Assembly: GCF_001751365.1 (NCBI RefSeq) | Contig: NZ_LJGT01000041.1 | Location: 1,685,426-1,749,425 of the forward strand | Source of the DNA: Streptomyces abyssalis | GTDB lineage: Bacteria > Actinomycetota > Actinomycetes > Streptomycetales > Streptomycetaceae | Reading direction: 5' to 3' | Length of the DNA: 64,000 bases | Shown here: positions 52,562 to 61,101 of the stretch, piece after piece | How positions within the stretch are numbered: position 1 is the first letter of the stretch | How the letters are laid out: every line of letters begins with the position of its first letter | Notes under the pieces: generated by a model | Told to the model about the DNA's origin: nothing | Seen by the model: the letters and a program-made list of their open reading frames with translations, nothing else | Databases searched by the model: none | Program-made: the position numbers and the translations under genes

Positions 52562-53542
52562 TCACGCGCCGACGGCGCTCCCCGTGCCCGGCGTCATGCA
52601 GAACCGGTGCTGGACGACCGGATATCCGGCCTTCGCGAAAGCGGCGGCCATCGGGGCGTTGCCCAGGTCCGTCGCCGCGGCGACGGACTCGGCGCCCTCG
52701 GCGGCCAGTTGGCGGGTGCACTCGGCGAGCAGGTCGTAGGCGTACCCGTTGCCGCGCTGCTGCGGCACCACGCCGATGAAGCCGACGGCGTAACCGCTGG
52801 GGATCAGGCCGGGCACGTGCAGCCCGGCAAGCGCGCCGTCCGGGGTGTGGGCCAGGCGCCACCACTCGCGGCCGCCGTGGGACGCCATCCACCGCAGGTG
52901 GTCCATGTCCTCGCGGGCGGCCCGTTCGACGGCTGGACCGTCCTCGTTCCCCGTCGCGAGCGCCTGCCGGGCGTGTGCGTCGAGCGTGCCGTGCTGGATC
53001 TGCCGCAGCACGTCCAGGATCACTTCGTCGTCCGGCTCGGGCCGGAAGCGGAGACGTCCGGAGTGCTCGGGAACTCCCGAATCCGGCGTCCACCGGTATC
53101 GGAAGCGTTCGACGAGCGGTGTCCAGCCCGCCTCCGAGGCCGCGTCGATACGGGCCTCGGCCGCGGCCCGTGCGGCCGGATCGGAGCGCCAGCCCGGCGG
53201 CAGTACGACTTCGAACTCGACCTTCGGCGAGATCCCGCGCAGGAGTCGCACGGCAGCCTCTCTCTCGCCGGGCTCGAAGTCGAACCAGTCGATGAGCAGG
53301 GGCTGTTGGTCGGCCGGTCCGGCCCACAGGGCCGCGCGGGCGACGACGCGCCCCTCGCGTTCGGCGACCCACGTCCACTCGGGGCGGTATTCGCCGCCCT
53401 CGTGGACTGTCGTGTAGGGGCGGCCGAGCAGGGCCCCGCCGACGAGCCCCGGATCGGGGAGGGAAGTGAAGACGTCGCGAGCCTCTGACTCCGCGAGCGT
53501 GCGGACGACCAGGTCTCCGGTCGTGCCGGTGATGCCGTTCAT
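52562..53542 (-). CDS. Two-lobed GNAT acetyltransferase behind a leader peptide
   Basis: This protein of 326 aa has an N-terminal GNAT-like domain and a C-terminal active GNAT domain. The C-terminal acetyl-CoA motif is GFIGVVPQQRGNGYAYDLLAEC, followed by ATDLGNAPMAAAFAKAGYPV. The substrate is unknown; an antibiotic or small molecule is possible. ATG 53542 has GGAAGG 12 nt upstream. That ribosome-binding site touches the 3' arm of a 9-bp hairpin, and a 15-codon frame with its own strong ribosome-binding site lies just before the hairpin. This layout suggests translational attenuation. The gene is convergent with katG. Confidence 0.88.
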   Translation of the reverse strand: MNGITGTTGDLVVRTLAESEARDVFTSLPDPGLVGGALLGRPYTTVHEGGEYRPEWTWVAEREGRVVARAALWAGPADQQPLLIDWFDFEPGEREAAVRLLRGISPKVEFEVVLPPGWRSDPAARAAAEARIDAASEAGWTPLVERFRYRWTPDSGVPEHSGRLRFRPEPDDEVILDVLRQIQHGTLDAHARQALATGNEDGPAVERAAREDMDHLRWMASHGGREWWRLAHTPDGALAGLHVPGLIPSGYAVGFIGVVPQQRGNGYAYDLLAECTRQLAAEGAESVAAATDLGNAPMAAAFAKAGYPVVQHRFCMTPGTGSAVGA

Positions 53543-53558
53543 CGTGAGAGCTGTCCTT

Positions 53559-53583
53559 CCGGGAGCGGGTTCCGCGCTCCCGG
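53559..53583 (-). promoter_or_regulatory. Hairpin between leader ORF and GNAT gene
   Basis: On the minus strand the perfect 9-bp arms CCGGGAGCG and CGCTCCCGG enclose a 7-nt loop. The downstream arm runs into GGAAGG, the GNAT ribosome-binding site. Folding would hide part of that site. Confidence 0.65.
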
Positions 53584-53591
53584 GCGGGTGC

Positions 53592-53639
53592 CTAGTGGAT
53601 GCGGAGGCCCAGGGGGAGCGCGGGTGTGAACGTGCACAT
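53592..53639 (-). CDS. 15-aa candidate leader peptide
   Basis: ATG 53639 opens a 15-codon frame, MCTFTPALPLGLRIH, ending in TAG. A very strong purine-rich site (GAGGAGAGGAGG) precedes it with GGAGG 9 nt from the ATG. Its stop is 50 bp before the GNAT start, with a hairpin between. The strong ribosome-binding site, short length and position favour a regulatory leader over a chance frame. Conservation was not testable here. Confidence 0.6.
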   Translation of the reverse strand: MCTFTPALPLGLRIH

Positions 53640-53884
53640 CAGCTACCGCCTCCTCTCCTCTGGCCTGGGGCACCCCGGCCGCGGAGGCCGGGAAGGTTCG
53701 CGCAACGTAGCGCGCGGTCCGCGTGCACGTCCAAGGAGTTTTCGGGCGCGGCTCCGGCTGGGCACCGCAGCCCGGGTGGGACCGCCGAGTTCCGGACAGG
53801 ACGGGACGGGACAGGACAGGACGGGTTCCCCCGCCGTCTGAGCGGCCCGGATGTATTGGTTCGGCTACTGCACAAGGCCCGGCC

Positions 53885-53913
53885 TGGACAGGGGGTTTGG
53901 GCGTACTGAGAAT
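53885..53913 (+). promoter_or_regulatory. SigA-type promoter of the DUF1707-FHA gene
   Basis: TGGACA (53885-53890), a 17-nt spacer and GAGAAT (53908-53913) lie 7 nt before ATG 53921. The start of transcription should coincide with the ATG, giving a leaderless mRNA. Confidence 0.6.
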
Positions 53914-53920
53914 GATGCAC

Positions 53921-54526
53921 ATGACATCTCTCGAGTTCGGTGCCTACCCACCGCGGCTTTCCGACGCGGACCGGGAACGGGCTCTGGAGGTGCTGCGCGA
54001 GGGTGCGGCCGAGGGACGCATCTCGCAGAACACGTTCGAGCGGCGCATGGACGTGGTCCTCAAGGCGCAGTGGCACGGTGAGCTGCACGCCGCGTTGCAG
54101 GACCTGCCGACGCGCCGGCCGAGGGGCCGGTGGTTCGCCGAAGGCATCGCCCGTGTCCTCTCCTTCCCCCGTGCGCTCCGGAAGGCCTGGCAGTCCGAGC
54201 GCCTGCCGGAACTGCTGCTTCCGGCACCCGGCTCGCACGCGTACTCCATCGGCCGTGCGCCCGGTTCGATGCTGCGGCTCAACCACTTCACCGTCTCCCG
54301 TACGCATGCGCAGCTGCGCGCGACCGGCGACGGCTGGAAGCTGCGCGACCTCGGGTCCAGCAACGGGACGTGGGTGAACGGCAGCAGGGTGACCGGCTCG
54401 GTGCGCGTGCGCCCCGGTGACACGGTCCGGTTCGGGCAGACGGGCTTCAGGCTCGTCCTGGGCGCCACCGCCACTCCGCCGCCACCTCCGCAACTGCCGC
54501 CCACGCAGCCGCCGCCCGGCTACTGA
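53921..54526 (+). CDS. DUF1707-FHA domain protein
   Basis: This is a cytosolic protein of about 201 aa. A DUF1707 segment (RLSDADRERALEVLREGAAEGRISQNTFERRMDVVLKA in outline) is at residues 10-50. An FHA domain follows (YSIGRAPGSMLRLNHFTVSRTHAQLR...LGSSNGTWVNGSRV), with the Gly-Arg, Ser-Arg-x-His and SSNGT phosphothreonine-binding residues intact. A Pro-rich tail of about 20 residues ends it. FHA domains read Ser/Thr kinase phosphorylation, so it is probably a kinase-pathway adaptor. The start is the third of three clustered ATGs, chosen from the promoter spacing; 53912 and 53915 are alternatives. Its stop overlaps the convergent glgX stop by 7 bp. Confidence 0.85.
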   Translation: MTSLEFGAYPPRLSDADRERALEVLREGAAEGRISQNTFERRMDVVLKAQWHGELHAALQDLPTRRPRGRWFAEGIARVLSFPRALRKAWQSERLPELLLPAPGSHAYSIGRAPGSMLRLNHFTVSRTHAQLRATGDGWKLRDLGSSNGTWVNGSRVTGSVRVRPGDTVRFGQTGFRLVLGATATPPPPPQLPPTQPPPGY

Positions 54527-56739
54527 CGGGCCCGGCCGTCCTGACGTACGCACCGCAGCACCACGAGGCTGCGGTCGGTCAGCGTGATCCGGTCGCCCGG
54601 TCCGGCCTTGCGGGTCTCCAGTGCCGAGGGAGGAGCGTCCACCGCGGTGTCGAGGACGAGCTGCCAGCCGCACGCGGCGTCCGCCGGGTCCGCGGAGTGT
54701 GCATGACCCGCGGAGTCGGAGGGACCACCGGGCGCGTCGGGGACGGCGAAGTCCACCGGCGCGTGGTGCGCGTTGAACAGCAGCAGGAACGAGTCGTCGG
54801 TGACGGGTTCGCCGCGCCTGCCGGGCTCGGAGATGGCGCCGCCGTTGAGCAGCACCGTCAGCGACCGGGACTCCTCCTCGTGCCAGTCCTGCGGCCGCAT
54901 GGGCTCGCCGGCGGGCGTGAACCAGGCGATGTCGGGTGCCGCCGGGTACGAGCCGCCGGCGCCGTCCTCCGCGCACGGTCCCCGGAAGAAGCGGCGCCGC
55001 CGGAAGACGGGGTGCTCGCGCCGCAGAGCGGTCAACTCGGCGATGAACGTGGCCAGTTCGTTCTCCGGCAGCGGTCCCGGTGCTGCCGGGCCGCTCTCCG
55101 GCCAGTGCACCCACGTCAGTTCGCCGTCATGGCAGTAGGCGTTGTTGTTGCCGTGCTGGGTGCGGGCGAACTCGTCGCCGTGGCTGAGCATCGGCACGCC
55201 CTGCGAGAGCATGAGCGTCGCGGCGAAGTTGCGCATCTGCCGCCGCCGCAGCCGCAGTACGTCCGGGTCGTCGGTGCCGCCCTCGGCCCCGCAGTTCCAG
55301 GACCTGTTGTGGCTTTCGCCGTCCCTGCCGCCCTCGCCGTTGGCCTCGTTGTGCTTGCCGTCGTAACTGACGAGGTCGTGCAGGGTGAAACCGTCGTGGC
55401 ACGTGACGAAGTTGACGGAGGCCAGCGGGCGTCTGCCGTCCCGGTAGAGGTCGGAGGAGCCGGTGAGCCGGGAGGCGAACTCCGCCAGCGTGCCCGGCTC
55501 GCCGCGCCACAGGTCCCGCACCGTGTCGCGGTAGCGGCCGTTCCATTCCGCCCACGGGGGAGGGAAGTTGCCGACCTGGTAGCCGCCCTCACCCAGGTCC
55601 CACGGCTCGGCGATCAGCTTGACACGGCTCACCACCGGGTCCTGCTGAACCAGGTCGAAGAAGGAGGAGAGCCGGTCCACCTCGTGGAACTGCCGGGCCA
55701 GCGTCGCCGCCAGATCGAAGCGGAAGCCGTCCACATGCATCTCGGTCACCCAGTAGCGCAGCGAGTCCATGATGAGCCGCAGTACGTGAGGGCTGCGCAT
55801 CAACAGTGAATTACCCGTGCCCGTCGTATCCGTGTAGTAGCGCGGATCCTCGCTCAGCCGGTAATACGAGGGGTTGTCGAGCCCCCGGAAGGAGAGCGTG
55901 GGACCAAGGTGACTGCCTTCCGCGGTGTGGTTGTAGACGACGTCGAGGAGAACCTCGATGCCCGCGCCGTGCAGGGCGCGCACCGCCTGCTTGAACTCCA
56001 GCACCTGCTGTCCGCGGTCGCCCCACGAGGCGTAGGCGTTGTGCGGTGCGAAGAAGCCGATGGTGTTGTAGCCCCAGTAGTTCACCGTTCCCGCGTCCGC
56101 GAGCCCGTGGTCCGTGACGGACTGGTGCACCGGCATCAACTCCAGTGCGGTGACGCCGAGCCGGGTGAGGTGGCCGATGACGGCCGGGTGTGCCAGCGCC
56201 GCGTACGTGCCGCGCACTTCGGGGGGCAGGTCCGGATGCAGCATCGTGAGGCCCTTCACGTGTGCCTCGTAGATGACGGTGCGGTCGTATCCGGTGCGCG
56301 GCGGCCGGTCGTCGCCCCAGTCGAAGTAGGGATTGACCACCACCGACGCCATCGTGTGCGGTGCGGAGTCGAGGTCGTTGCGCAGCTCCGGGGCGCCGAA
56401 GCGGTATCCGTAGACCGCCTCGTCCCAGTCGACGCGCCCGCTCATGGCCTTCGCGTACGGGTCGAGGAGCAGCTTCGCGCTGTTGCAGCGCAGACCCCGT
56501 CCGGGGTCGTACGGGCCGTGTACACGGAATCCGTAGCGCTGCCCCGGCATCACCCCCGGCAGGTAGGCGTGCCGCACGTAGCCGTCGGCTTCGCGGAGCT
56601 CCACCGCCGTCTCGCGCCCCTCGTCGTCCAGCAGGCACAGCTCGATACGCCGGGCCGCTTCGGAGAAGACCGCGAAATTCGTACCCGCGCCGTCATAGGT
56701 TGCACCGAGGGGGTACGCCTGTCCCGGCCAGACCTGCAT
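54520..56739 (-). CDS. glgX: Glycogen debranching enzyme GlgX
   Basis: This is a GH13 isoamylase-type enzyme of about 739 aa that cleaves alpha-1,6 branches of phosphorylase-limit glycogen. The N-terminal CBM48-like domain begins VWPGQAYPLGATYDGAGTNFAVFS. Catalytic regions: EVLLDVVYNHTAEG, DGFRFDLAATLAR (nucleophile Asp), VKLIAEPWDLGEGGYQVGNFP (acid Glu) and NFVTCHDGFTLHDLVSY (Asp). The C-terminal domain has an insertion rich in His/Asp (SDSAGHAHSADPADAAC). The start has GGGAGGAG upstream. It stands apart from other glg genes. Confidence 0.93.
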   Translation of the reverse strand: MQVWPGQAYPLGATYDGAGTNFAVFSEAARRIELCLLDDEGRETAVELREADGYVRHAYLPGVMPGQRYGFRVHGPYDPGRGLRCNSAKLLLDPYAKAMSGRVDWDEAVYGYRFGAPELRNDLDSAPHTMASVVVNPYFDWGDDRPPRTGYDRTVIYEAHVKGLTMLHPDLPPEVRGTYAALAHPAVIGHLTRLGVTALELMPVHQSVTDHGLADAGTVNYWGYNTIGFFAPHNAYASWGDRGQQVLEFKQAVRALHGAGIEVLLDVVYNHTAEGSHLGPTLSFRGLDNPSYYRLSEDPRYYTDTTGTGNSLLMRSPHVLRLIMDSLRYWVTEMHVDGFRFDLAATLARQFHEVDRLSSFFDLVQQDPVVSRVKLIAEPWDLGEGGYQVGNFPPPWAEWNGRYRDTVRDLWRGEPGTLAEFASRLTGSSDLYRDGRRPLASVNFVTCHDGFTLHDLVSYDGKHNEANGEGGRDGESHNRSWNCGAEGGTDDPDVLRLRRRQMRNFAATLMLSQGVPMLSHGDEFARTQHGNNNAYCHDGELTWVHWPESGPAAPGPLPENELATFIAELTALRREHPVFRRRRFFRGPCAEDGAGGSYPAAPDIAWFTPAGEPMRPQDWHEEESRSLTVLLNGGAISEPGRRGEPVTDDSFLLLFNAHHAPVDFAVPDAPGGPSDSAGHAHSADPADAACGWQLVLDTAVDAPPSALETRKAGPGDRITLTDRSLVVLRCVRQDGRARQ

Positions 56740-56962
56740 GCGATGCTCTCCTCCCGCCGTCACCGTCCGGCTGCTGCCGCCGCACCGGGGCATCCTTGCC
56801 CAGGTGGTGCGAAAGGGAATGGATCGCGAGTGGCACAGCGGGCTGCAATCCCTCGTACGGACGTACGGGCGGGGCAAGTTGATGGGGGTTCAGGGTGCGG
56901 CCCTTCCGGGGCCGAAGTAGTCTTCCTTGATCGCTCAACAGGGTCAGGAAGGCGGTGCGCGG

Positions 56963-58225
56963 GTGGGTGCGGGAGGGCTTGAGCTCCCCCCAGGTGAAAG
57001 CGGCGACGACGGTGACGGGGAGGCCGCCGGCGTGCCGGCCGGTGCGGTGTCACTGGCGCGCCCCATGGAGATCGGCGCGGACCTCGACTGGGACGCGGAC
57101 GCGTGGTCCGAGGTGCGCACACGGGCCCGTCGGGCAGGCCGCGCCTACATCTGGCTGAATCTCGTCGAACAGCGGCTGCGCGCGGTCGTCTCCGCGGTGC
57201 TGCGGCCGATCTACGAACCGGTGCACGGAAGCGACTGGGTCGTCGCCGCGGCCGGTCCGGCAGGGCAGGAGTGGGTGCAACGGGCCGTGGCGGTACGGGA
57301 GGTGAGCCGCCGCAAGGGCTATCTCCTCGACCCCGCCGACGACAACGTTCTCTGCTTCCTCACGCTGCCGCAGCTGCGCGAGCTGATGGTGCAGCACTGG
57401 CCCTGCTTCGAGCCGTACTTCGACGACCGCCGCGAGGTCGAACTCGCCCTGGACGAGCTGGAGGTGGCGCGCAGCGCGGTCGCCCGCAACCGTGCGCTGT
57501 CCGAGACGGTCCTCGCGCAGGCCGAGCGGATGTGCGCCCGGCTGCTGGAGCTGCTGGGCGCCTCCGGCGACGAGACGCCCTCCGCGCACCGGCTGCCCGT
57601 CGACGCCGTCGAGGACCTGGTCGGCGACCGCTTCGCCGACGTCGTCGGAGTCCACTCCGACCGGGTGCGCCTCCAGCGGAGCCTGCCCGCCGAGGACCTC
57701 TTCGGCGGTGCGCGCCGCCTGGACGCGATGGGCATAGGCCTCAATCTGCTCGTGCAGAACTACTCGGGCCGCAGACTGGTGCGGCTGGCCGCCTCCGGGT
57801 GCCGGCTGCGGCTGCTCTTCCTCAACCCGGCCAGCAGCGCCGTGCGCCGCCGGGAGCGCGAACTGAACATAAAGAAGGGCGAGTTGAGCCGCACGGTGGA
57901 GATGAACATTCTCCATATGCGCCGGGTGCGGGCGCGGCTGCGTGACACGGGCGCCTTCGAGATCCATGTCTTCGACGAGACGCCGCGCTTCTCCGCGTAC
58001 ATGGTCGACGGGGACGGGGCGGACGGCCTGGCCGTCGTGCAGCCGTATCTGCGTCGGGTGCGCGGCATGGAGGCTCCGGTGCTGGTCCTGCGCGGCGGAG
58101 GCAGGGAACTGGTGCAGCCCCGCGAGGGGCACGACAAGCCGCAGGACGAGGGTGTGAGCGGGCTGTTCCAGACCTACCGTGAGGAGTTCGAGTCCGCGTG
58201 GGCGGACTCACGCCCGGTGTCATGA
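56963..58225 (+). CDS. SAV2148-type HEPN domain protein
   Basis: This is a conserved Streptomyces protein of about 420 aa. After a Gly/Ala-rich start it has a HEPN-like helical region (WSEVRTRARRAGRAYIWLNLVEQRLRAVV). The middle is Arg/Glu-rich and helical (VELALDELEVARSAVARNRALSETVL). A C-terminal phospholipase-D-like half (GRRLVRLAASGCRLRLLFLNPASSAVRRRE...FEIHVFDETPRFSAYMVDGDG) is similar in outline to DUF5919 domains of regulators. HEPN proteins are often RNases or nucleotide-second-messenger effectors, but the R-x4-6-H motif is not clear here. GTG 56963 was chosen over TTG 56927. It is divergent from glgX. Confidence 0.75.
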   Translation: MGAGGLELPPGESGDDGDGEAAGVPAGAVSLARPMEIGADLDWDADAWSEVRTRARRAGRAYIWLNLVEQRLRAVVSAVLRPIYEPVHGSDWVVAAAGPAGQEWVQRAVAVREVSRRKGYLLDPADDNVLCFLTLPQLRELMVQHWPCFEPYFDDRREVELALDELEVARSAVARNRALSETVLAQAERMCARLLELLGASGDETPSAHRLPVDAVEDLVGDRFADVVGVHSDRVRLQRSLPAEDLFGGARRLDAMGIGLNLLVQNYSGRRLVRLAASGCRLRLLFLNPASSAVRRRERELNIKKGELSRTVEMNILHMRRVRARLRDTGAFEIHVFDETPRFSAYMVDGDGADGLAVVQPYLRRVRGMEAPVLVLRGGGRELVQPREGHDKPQDEGVSGLFQTYREEFESAWADSRPVS

Positions 58226-58275
58226 ACCGCACTGTCCGCCACCTGGTGTCGGACGCCTCTTCTAAGCTGCCGCCC

Positions 58276-58803
58276 ATGACGACGTATGCGGCGTTACTGC
58301 GCGGGATCAACGTGGGTGGTCACAGGAAGGTCCCCATGGCCGAGTTGCGGGAGGTCATGGCGGGCCTTGGCTGGAGCGACGTCCGCACCTACCTGCAGAG
58401 CGGCAACGCGGTCTTCACCACCGACGACGCGGACCCGCGCGCCCGGCTGGAGCGTGCCGTCGCCGGCCACTTCGGCTTCGAGGTGAGCTGCCTCGTCCGT
58501 ACGGCCGGGGAGTTGCGCGCCGTGGCCGCGGCCTGCCCCTATCCGGCCGCGGAGCTGGACCCGGCCAAGCTGCTGGTGGTCTTCCTCGAAGAGGCTCCGC
58601 CGGAGGGGCACTTCGACTCCGTGGACGCCGCGGCGTTCGCTCCCGACACCTTCCACCATGCGGGCAGCGCGGTGTACTGCTATTTTCCGGACGGAATGGG
58701 CCGCAGCAGGCTTCCGGCCGCGCTGGAATCCCTGCGGCCCAAGGTGACGGCGACCAGCCGCAATTGGCGTACGGTCCAGCGGCTGATCGAGCTCGCCGGC
58801 TGA
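58276..58803 (+). CDS. DUF1697 family protein
   Basis: This is a small conserved cytosolic protein, 175 aa. It begins TTYAALLRGINVGGHRKVPMAELREVM, the typical DUF1697 start, with VRTYLQSGNAVFTTDD, LLVVFLEEAPPEGHFDSVD and a C-terminal SRNWRTVQRLIELA. The biochemical function is not known. ATG 58276 lacks a ribosome-binding site, but TAAGCT ends 7 nt upstream, so the mRNA may be leaderless. It lies 50 bp after the HEPN gene. Confidence 0.85.
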   Translation: MTTYAALLRGINVGGHRKVPMAELREVMAGLGWSDVRTYLQSGNAVFTTDDADPRARLERAVAGHFGFEVSCLVRTAGELRAVAAACPYPAAELDPAKLLVVFLEEAPPEGHFDSVDAAAFAPDTFHHAGSAVYCYFPDGMGRSRLPAALESLRPKVTATSRNWRTVQRLIELAG

Positions 58804-59198
58804 CCTCCCCGGGCCCGCACATCGAGGCCTTCACCCTTGGCCCCCTTGATCCCTTGATCCCGAATTGAACCTGCTTGAGCCCGCTTTGAGTCTGATCGGG
58901 CCCTCCAGTCCGGGGGCCTGCGGACCGGGCGCACCCTGCACAGGACTTGCACGGAAGTGAGTCAGGGCGGTCAGCTATCTGATCGTTCTGATGGGCTGTC
59001 AGGTCAACTTGGGGTGATACAGGGCGCTTTGCCGTGCCTACTCGAAAGTTGTGTATGTCACACCCGCTCATACGGCTTGAGGTGAGCGGATCAATCAGAC
59101 AGTGTTTCGAGTCACCCGGTTGCGGATCATCACCGCGACTGTGCCGGGTGCGAAAAGTGACATAGAACCCCCCACACCTCACGAGGAGGACCCTCGTC
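58804..59198 (+). promoter_or_regulatory. Structured, AT-richer region upstream of the subtilisin gene
   Basis: There is no gene in these 395 bp. It begins with CTTGATCCCTTGATCCC-type repeats. Near the gene, CACCCGG (59113-59119) pairs with CCGGGTG (59144-59150), enclosing a second stem GCGG/CCGC (59122-59125, 59133-59136), followed by GAGGAGG before the start. A long structured 5' UTR is likely; the promoter was not resolved. Confidence 0.5.
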
Positions 59199-60437
59199 AT
59201 GGCAACCAACACGCCCAGAAGCCCGGAGAAGTCCGCAAGGCGGCGCCGCATCACTCTGGCGACCGGCGTCGCCGCGGCGGTGGTCGGGGCGGCCACGCTG
59301 CTGACGCTGCCTGCCGGTGCGGCTCCCGCCGAAGGCCACGTGTACGGCACGAAGGCCAAGGGCACGGTCGACGGCAGCTACATCGTCATGCTGAAGGACG
59401 CCAAGGGTGCCAACTCCGTGAAGTCCGCGGGGAACGACCTGGTCGACCAGTACGGCGGCAAGGTCAAGAACACCTACGACTCCGCCATCAACGGCTTCTC
59501 CGCGAAGGGCCTGAGCGCCGAGGAGGCCCGCCAGCTGGCCGGCAACTCCCAGGTCGAGAAGGTCGTTCAGAACAAGAAGTTCACGATCAACGAGACGCAG
59601 GCCAACCCGCCGTCGTGGGGCCTGGACCGCATCGACCAGACGGACACCAAGGGCGACAAGAAGTACACCTTCCCGGACAGTGCCGGCGAGGGTGTGACGG
59701 CGTTCGTCATCGACACCGGCGTCCGCATCACGCACAAGGACTTCGGCAAGCGCGCCACCCACGGCTTCGACGCCGTCGACGGTGACGACAACGCCGACGA
59801 CGGCCAGGGCCACGGCACGCACGTCGCGGGCACCGTCGCGGGCTCCGACCACGGCGTCGCCAAGAAGGCCAAGATCGTCGCCGTGCGTGTGCTGGACGAC
59901 CAGGGCTCCGGCACCACCGAGCAGGTCGTCAAGGGCATCGACTGGGTGACCAAGAACGCCAAGGGTCCCTCCGTCGCCAACATGTCCCTCGGCGGTCCGA
60001 AGGACGAGGCGCTCGACGCGGCCGTGCAGAAGTCCATCGACGCCGGCGTCACCTACGCCCTCGCCGCGGGCAACGAGAGCCAGGACGCCGACAACAGCTC
60101 GCCGGCGCGCGTCAAGGACGCCATCACCGTCGCCGCCAGCGACGACAAGGACGCCCAGGCCGAGTTCTCCAACTTCGGCAAGCTGGTCGACATCTACGCG
60201 CCGGGCGTCGACATCGTCTCCGCGACCAACACCGGCGACGACGCCACCGAGACCCTGTCGGGCACCTCGATGGCCGCTCCGCACGTCGCGGGTGCCGCCG
60301 CGCTCTTCCTCGGCGAGAACAAGGACGCCAAGCCGGCGGACGTCGCCAAGGGTCTGACCGACGCCGCGACGCCGGACGCGATATCCAACCCGAGCGAGGG
60401 CACGCCGAACAAGCTGCTCAACGTCAACAAGAAGTGA
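59199..60437 (+). CDS. Secreted subtilisin-family serine protease (S8)
   Basis: This is an extracellular alkaline-type protease of 412 aa. A signal peptide with an Arg-rich n-region (SARRRRITLATGVAAAVV) ends near AGAAPA. An I9 propeptide inhibitor domain follows (GSYIVMLKDAKGANSV...GFSAKGLSAEEARQLA). The catalytic triad is FVIDTGVRITHKDF (Asp), GHGTHVAGTVAG (His) and SGTSMAAPHVAGAAALF (Ser); the oxyanion Asn lies in ALAAGNES. No C-terminal sorting or binding domain is present. The strong GAGGAGG site and long leader suggest high, regulated expression. A terminator follows at 60506. Confidence 0.95.
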   Translation: MATNTPRSPEKSARRRRITLATGVAAAVVGAATLLTLPAGAAPAEGHVYGTKAKGTVDGSYIVMLKDAKGANSVKSAGNDLVDQYGGKVKNTYDSAINGFSAKGLSAEEARQLAGNSQVEKVVQNKKFTINETQANPPSWGLDRIDQTDTKGDKKYTFPDSAGEGVTAFVIDTGVRITHKDFGKRATHGFDAVDGDDNADDGQGHGTHVAGTVAGSDHGVAKKAKIVAVRVLDDQGSGTTEQVVKGIDWVTKNAKGPSVANMSLGGPKDEALDAAVQKSIDAGVTYALAAGNESQDADNSSPARVKDAITVAASDDKDAQAEFSNFGKLVDIYAPGVDIVSATNTGDDATETLSGTSMAAPHVAGAAALFLGENKDAKPADVAKGLTDAATPDAISNPSEGTPNKLLNVNKK

Positions 60438-60505
60438 CCGGCGAGCACGCCCGCTGAGCACGACGCACCACGGCACAAAGCAGCACAACGCATCACAGCA
60501 CAAGA

Positions 60506-60541
60506 CCGCCCGCCGCGTTCTTCCACGAGCGCGGCGGGCGG
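60506..60541 (+). terminator. Terminator after the protease gene
   Basis: A perfect 12-bp stem CCGCCCGCCGCG/CGCGGCGGGCGG with a 13-nt loop lies 68 bp after the stop. Confidence 0.8.
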
Positions 60542-61101
60542 CCGCGTTCGTACGGCGTCCTGGGGCGCGAACGCGGGCTCGGCGACGACTTCCCGGCCCT
60601 CCGGAACGGCCGCGCCCTTTCCTTCCGCGGCGCCGTCATCCGCTATTCGATACGGCTGGCGAATTCGTTGACGCCGTAGGTCAATTGCTGCCATGCTCGA
60701 TTCCGTGAATCAGTCCGCAATTCTTGTAGCGCGCCTGCACGTCGATCTGCGACGGCACGCCAGCGCGATCTGTGCCGACGGCTTCTGAGCTCCGCGCTCG
60801 GCTGATTCCTTTCCGCTCTGCTCTCCGCTCCTTCCCTGACGGAGCCGATGCGAGCTGCGGTTCTTCCCTCCGGTCACCGGCTTCGGGACGCGATGTCCCG
60901 TGACCGGCGGCCTTTCCCGATTCGCTTCCTGACCACCGGGTGAGCCGTTCCGACGCGTTTCCACGGCCGGTGATCGCGCATTCCGTGTTCCGTTCCGAGC
61001 GGTCCCGGATGCCCTGCGCCGTCCGGCAGTTCACGAGCGGGGCTTCTCCCTTACCGGTGCTTCACGGCTCGCCCTTGAGAACTCTCCGCGAAGGAGCCCG
61101 A
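60542..61101 (+). promoter_or_regulatory. Long, lower-GC leader region of the winged-helix regulator gene
   Basis: This 560-bp stretch has no supportable gene and is visibly less GC-rich than its surroundings between 60650 and 61090. It holds TTGACG at 60668-60673 as a possible -35. A two-part hairpin follows: CCGGTCAC (60870-60877) pairs with GTGACCGG (60900-60907) around an inner GGGAC/GTCCC stem. GAAGGAG precedes the regulator ATG. A long 5' UTR or small RNA is possible. Confidence 0.45.

Noticed and set aside
60681..61034. 117-codon minus-strand frame before the winged-helix regulator
   Set aside because: It is charged low-complexity sequence with no ribosome-binding site or motif. It reads through the hairpin region.
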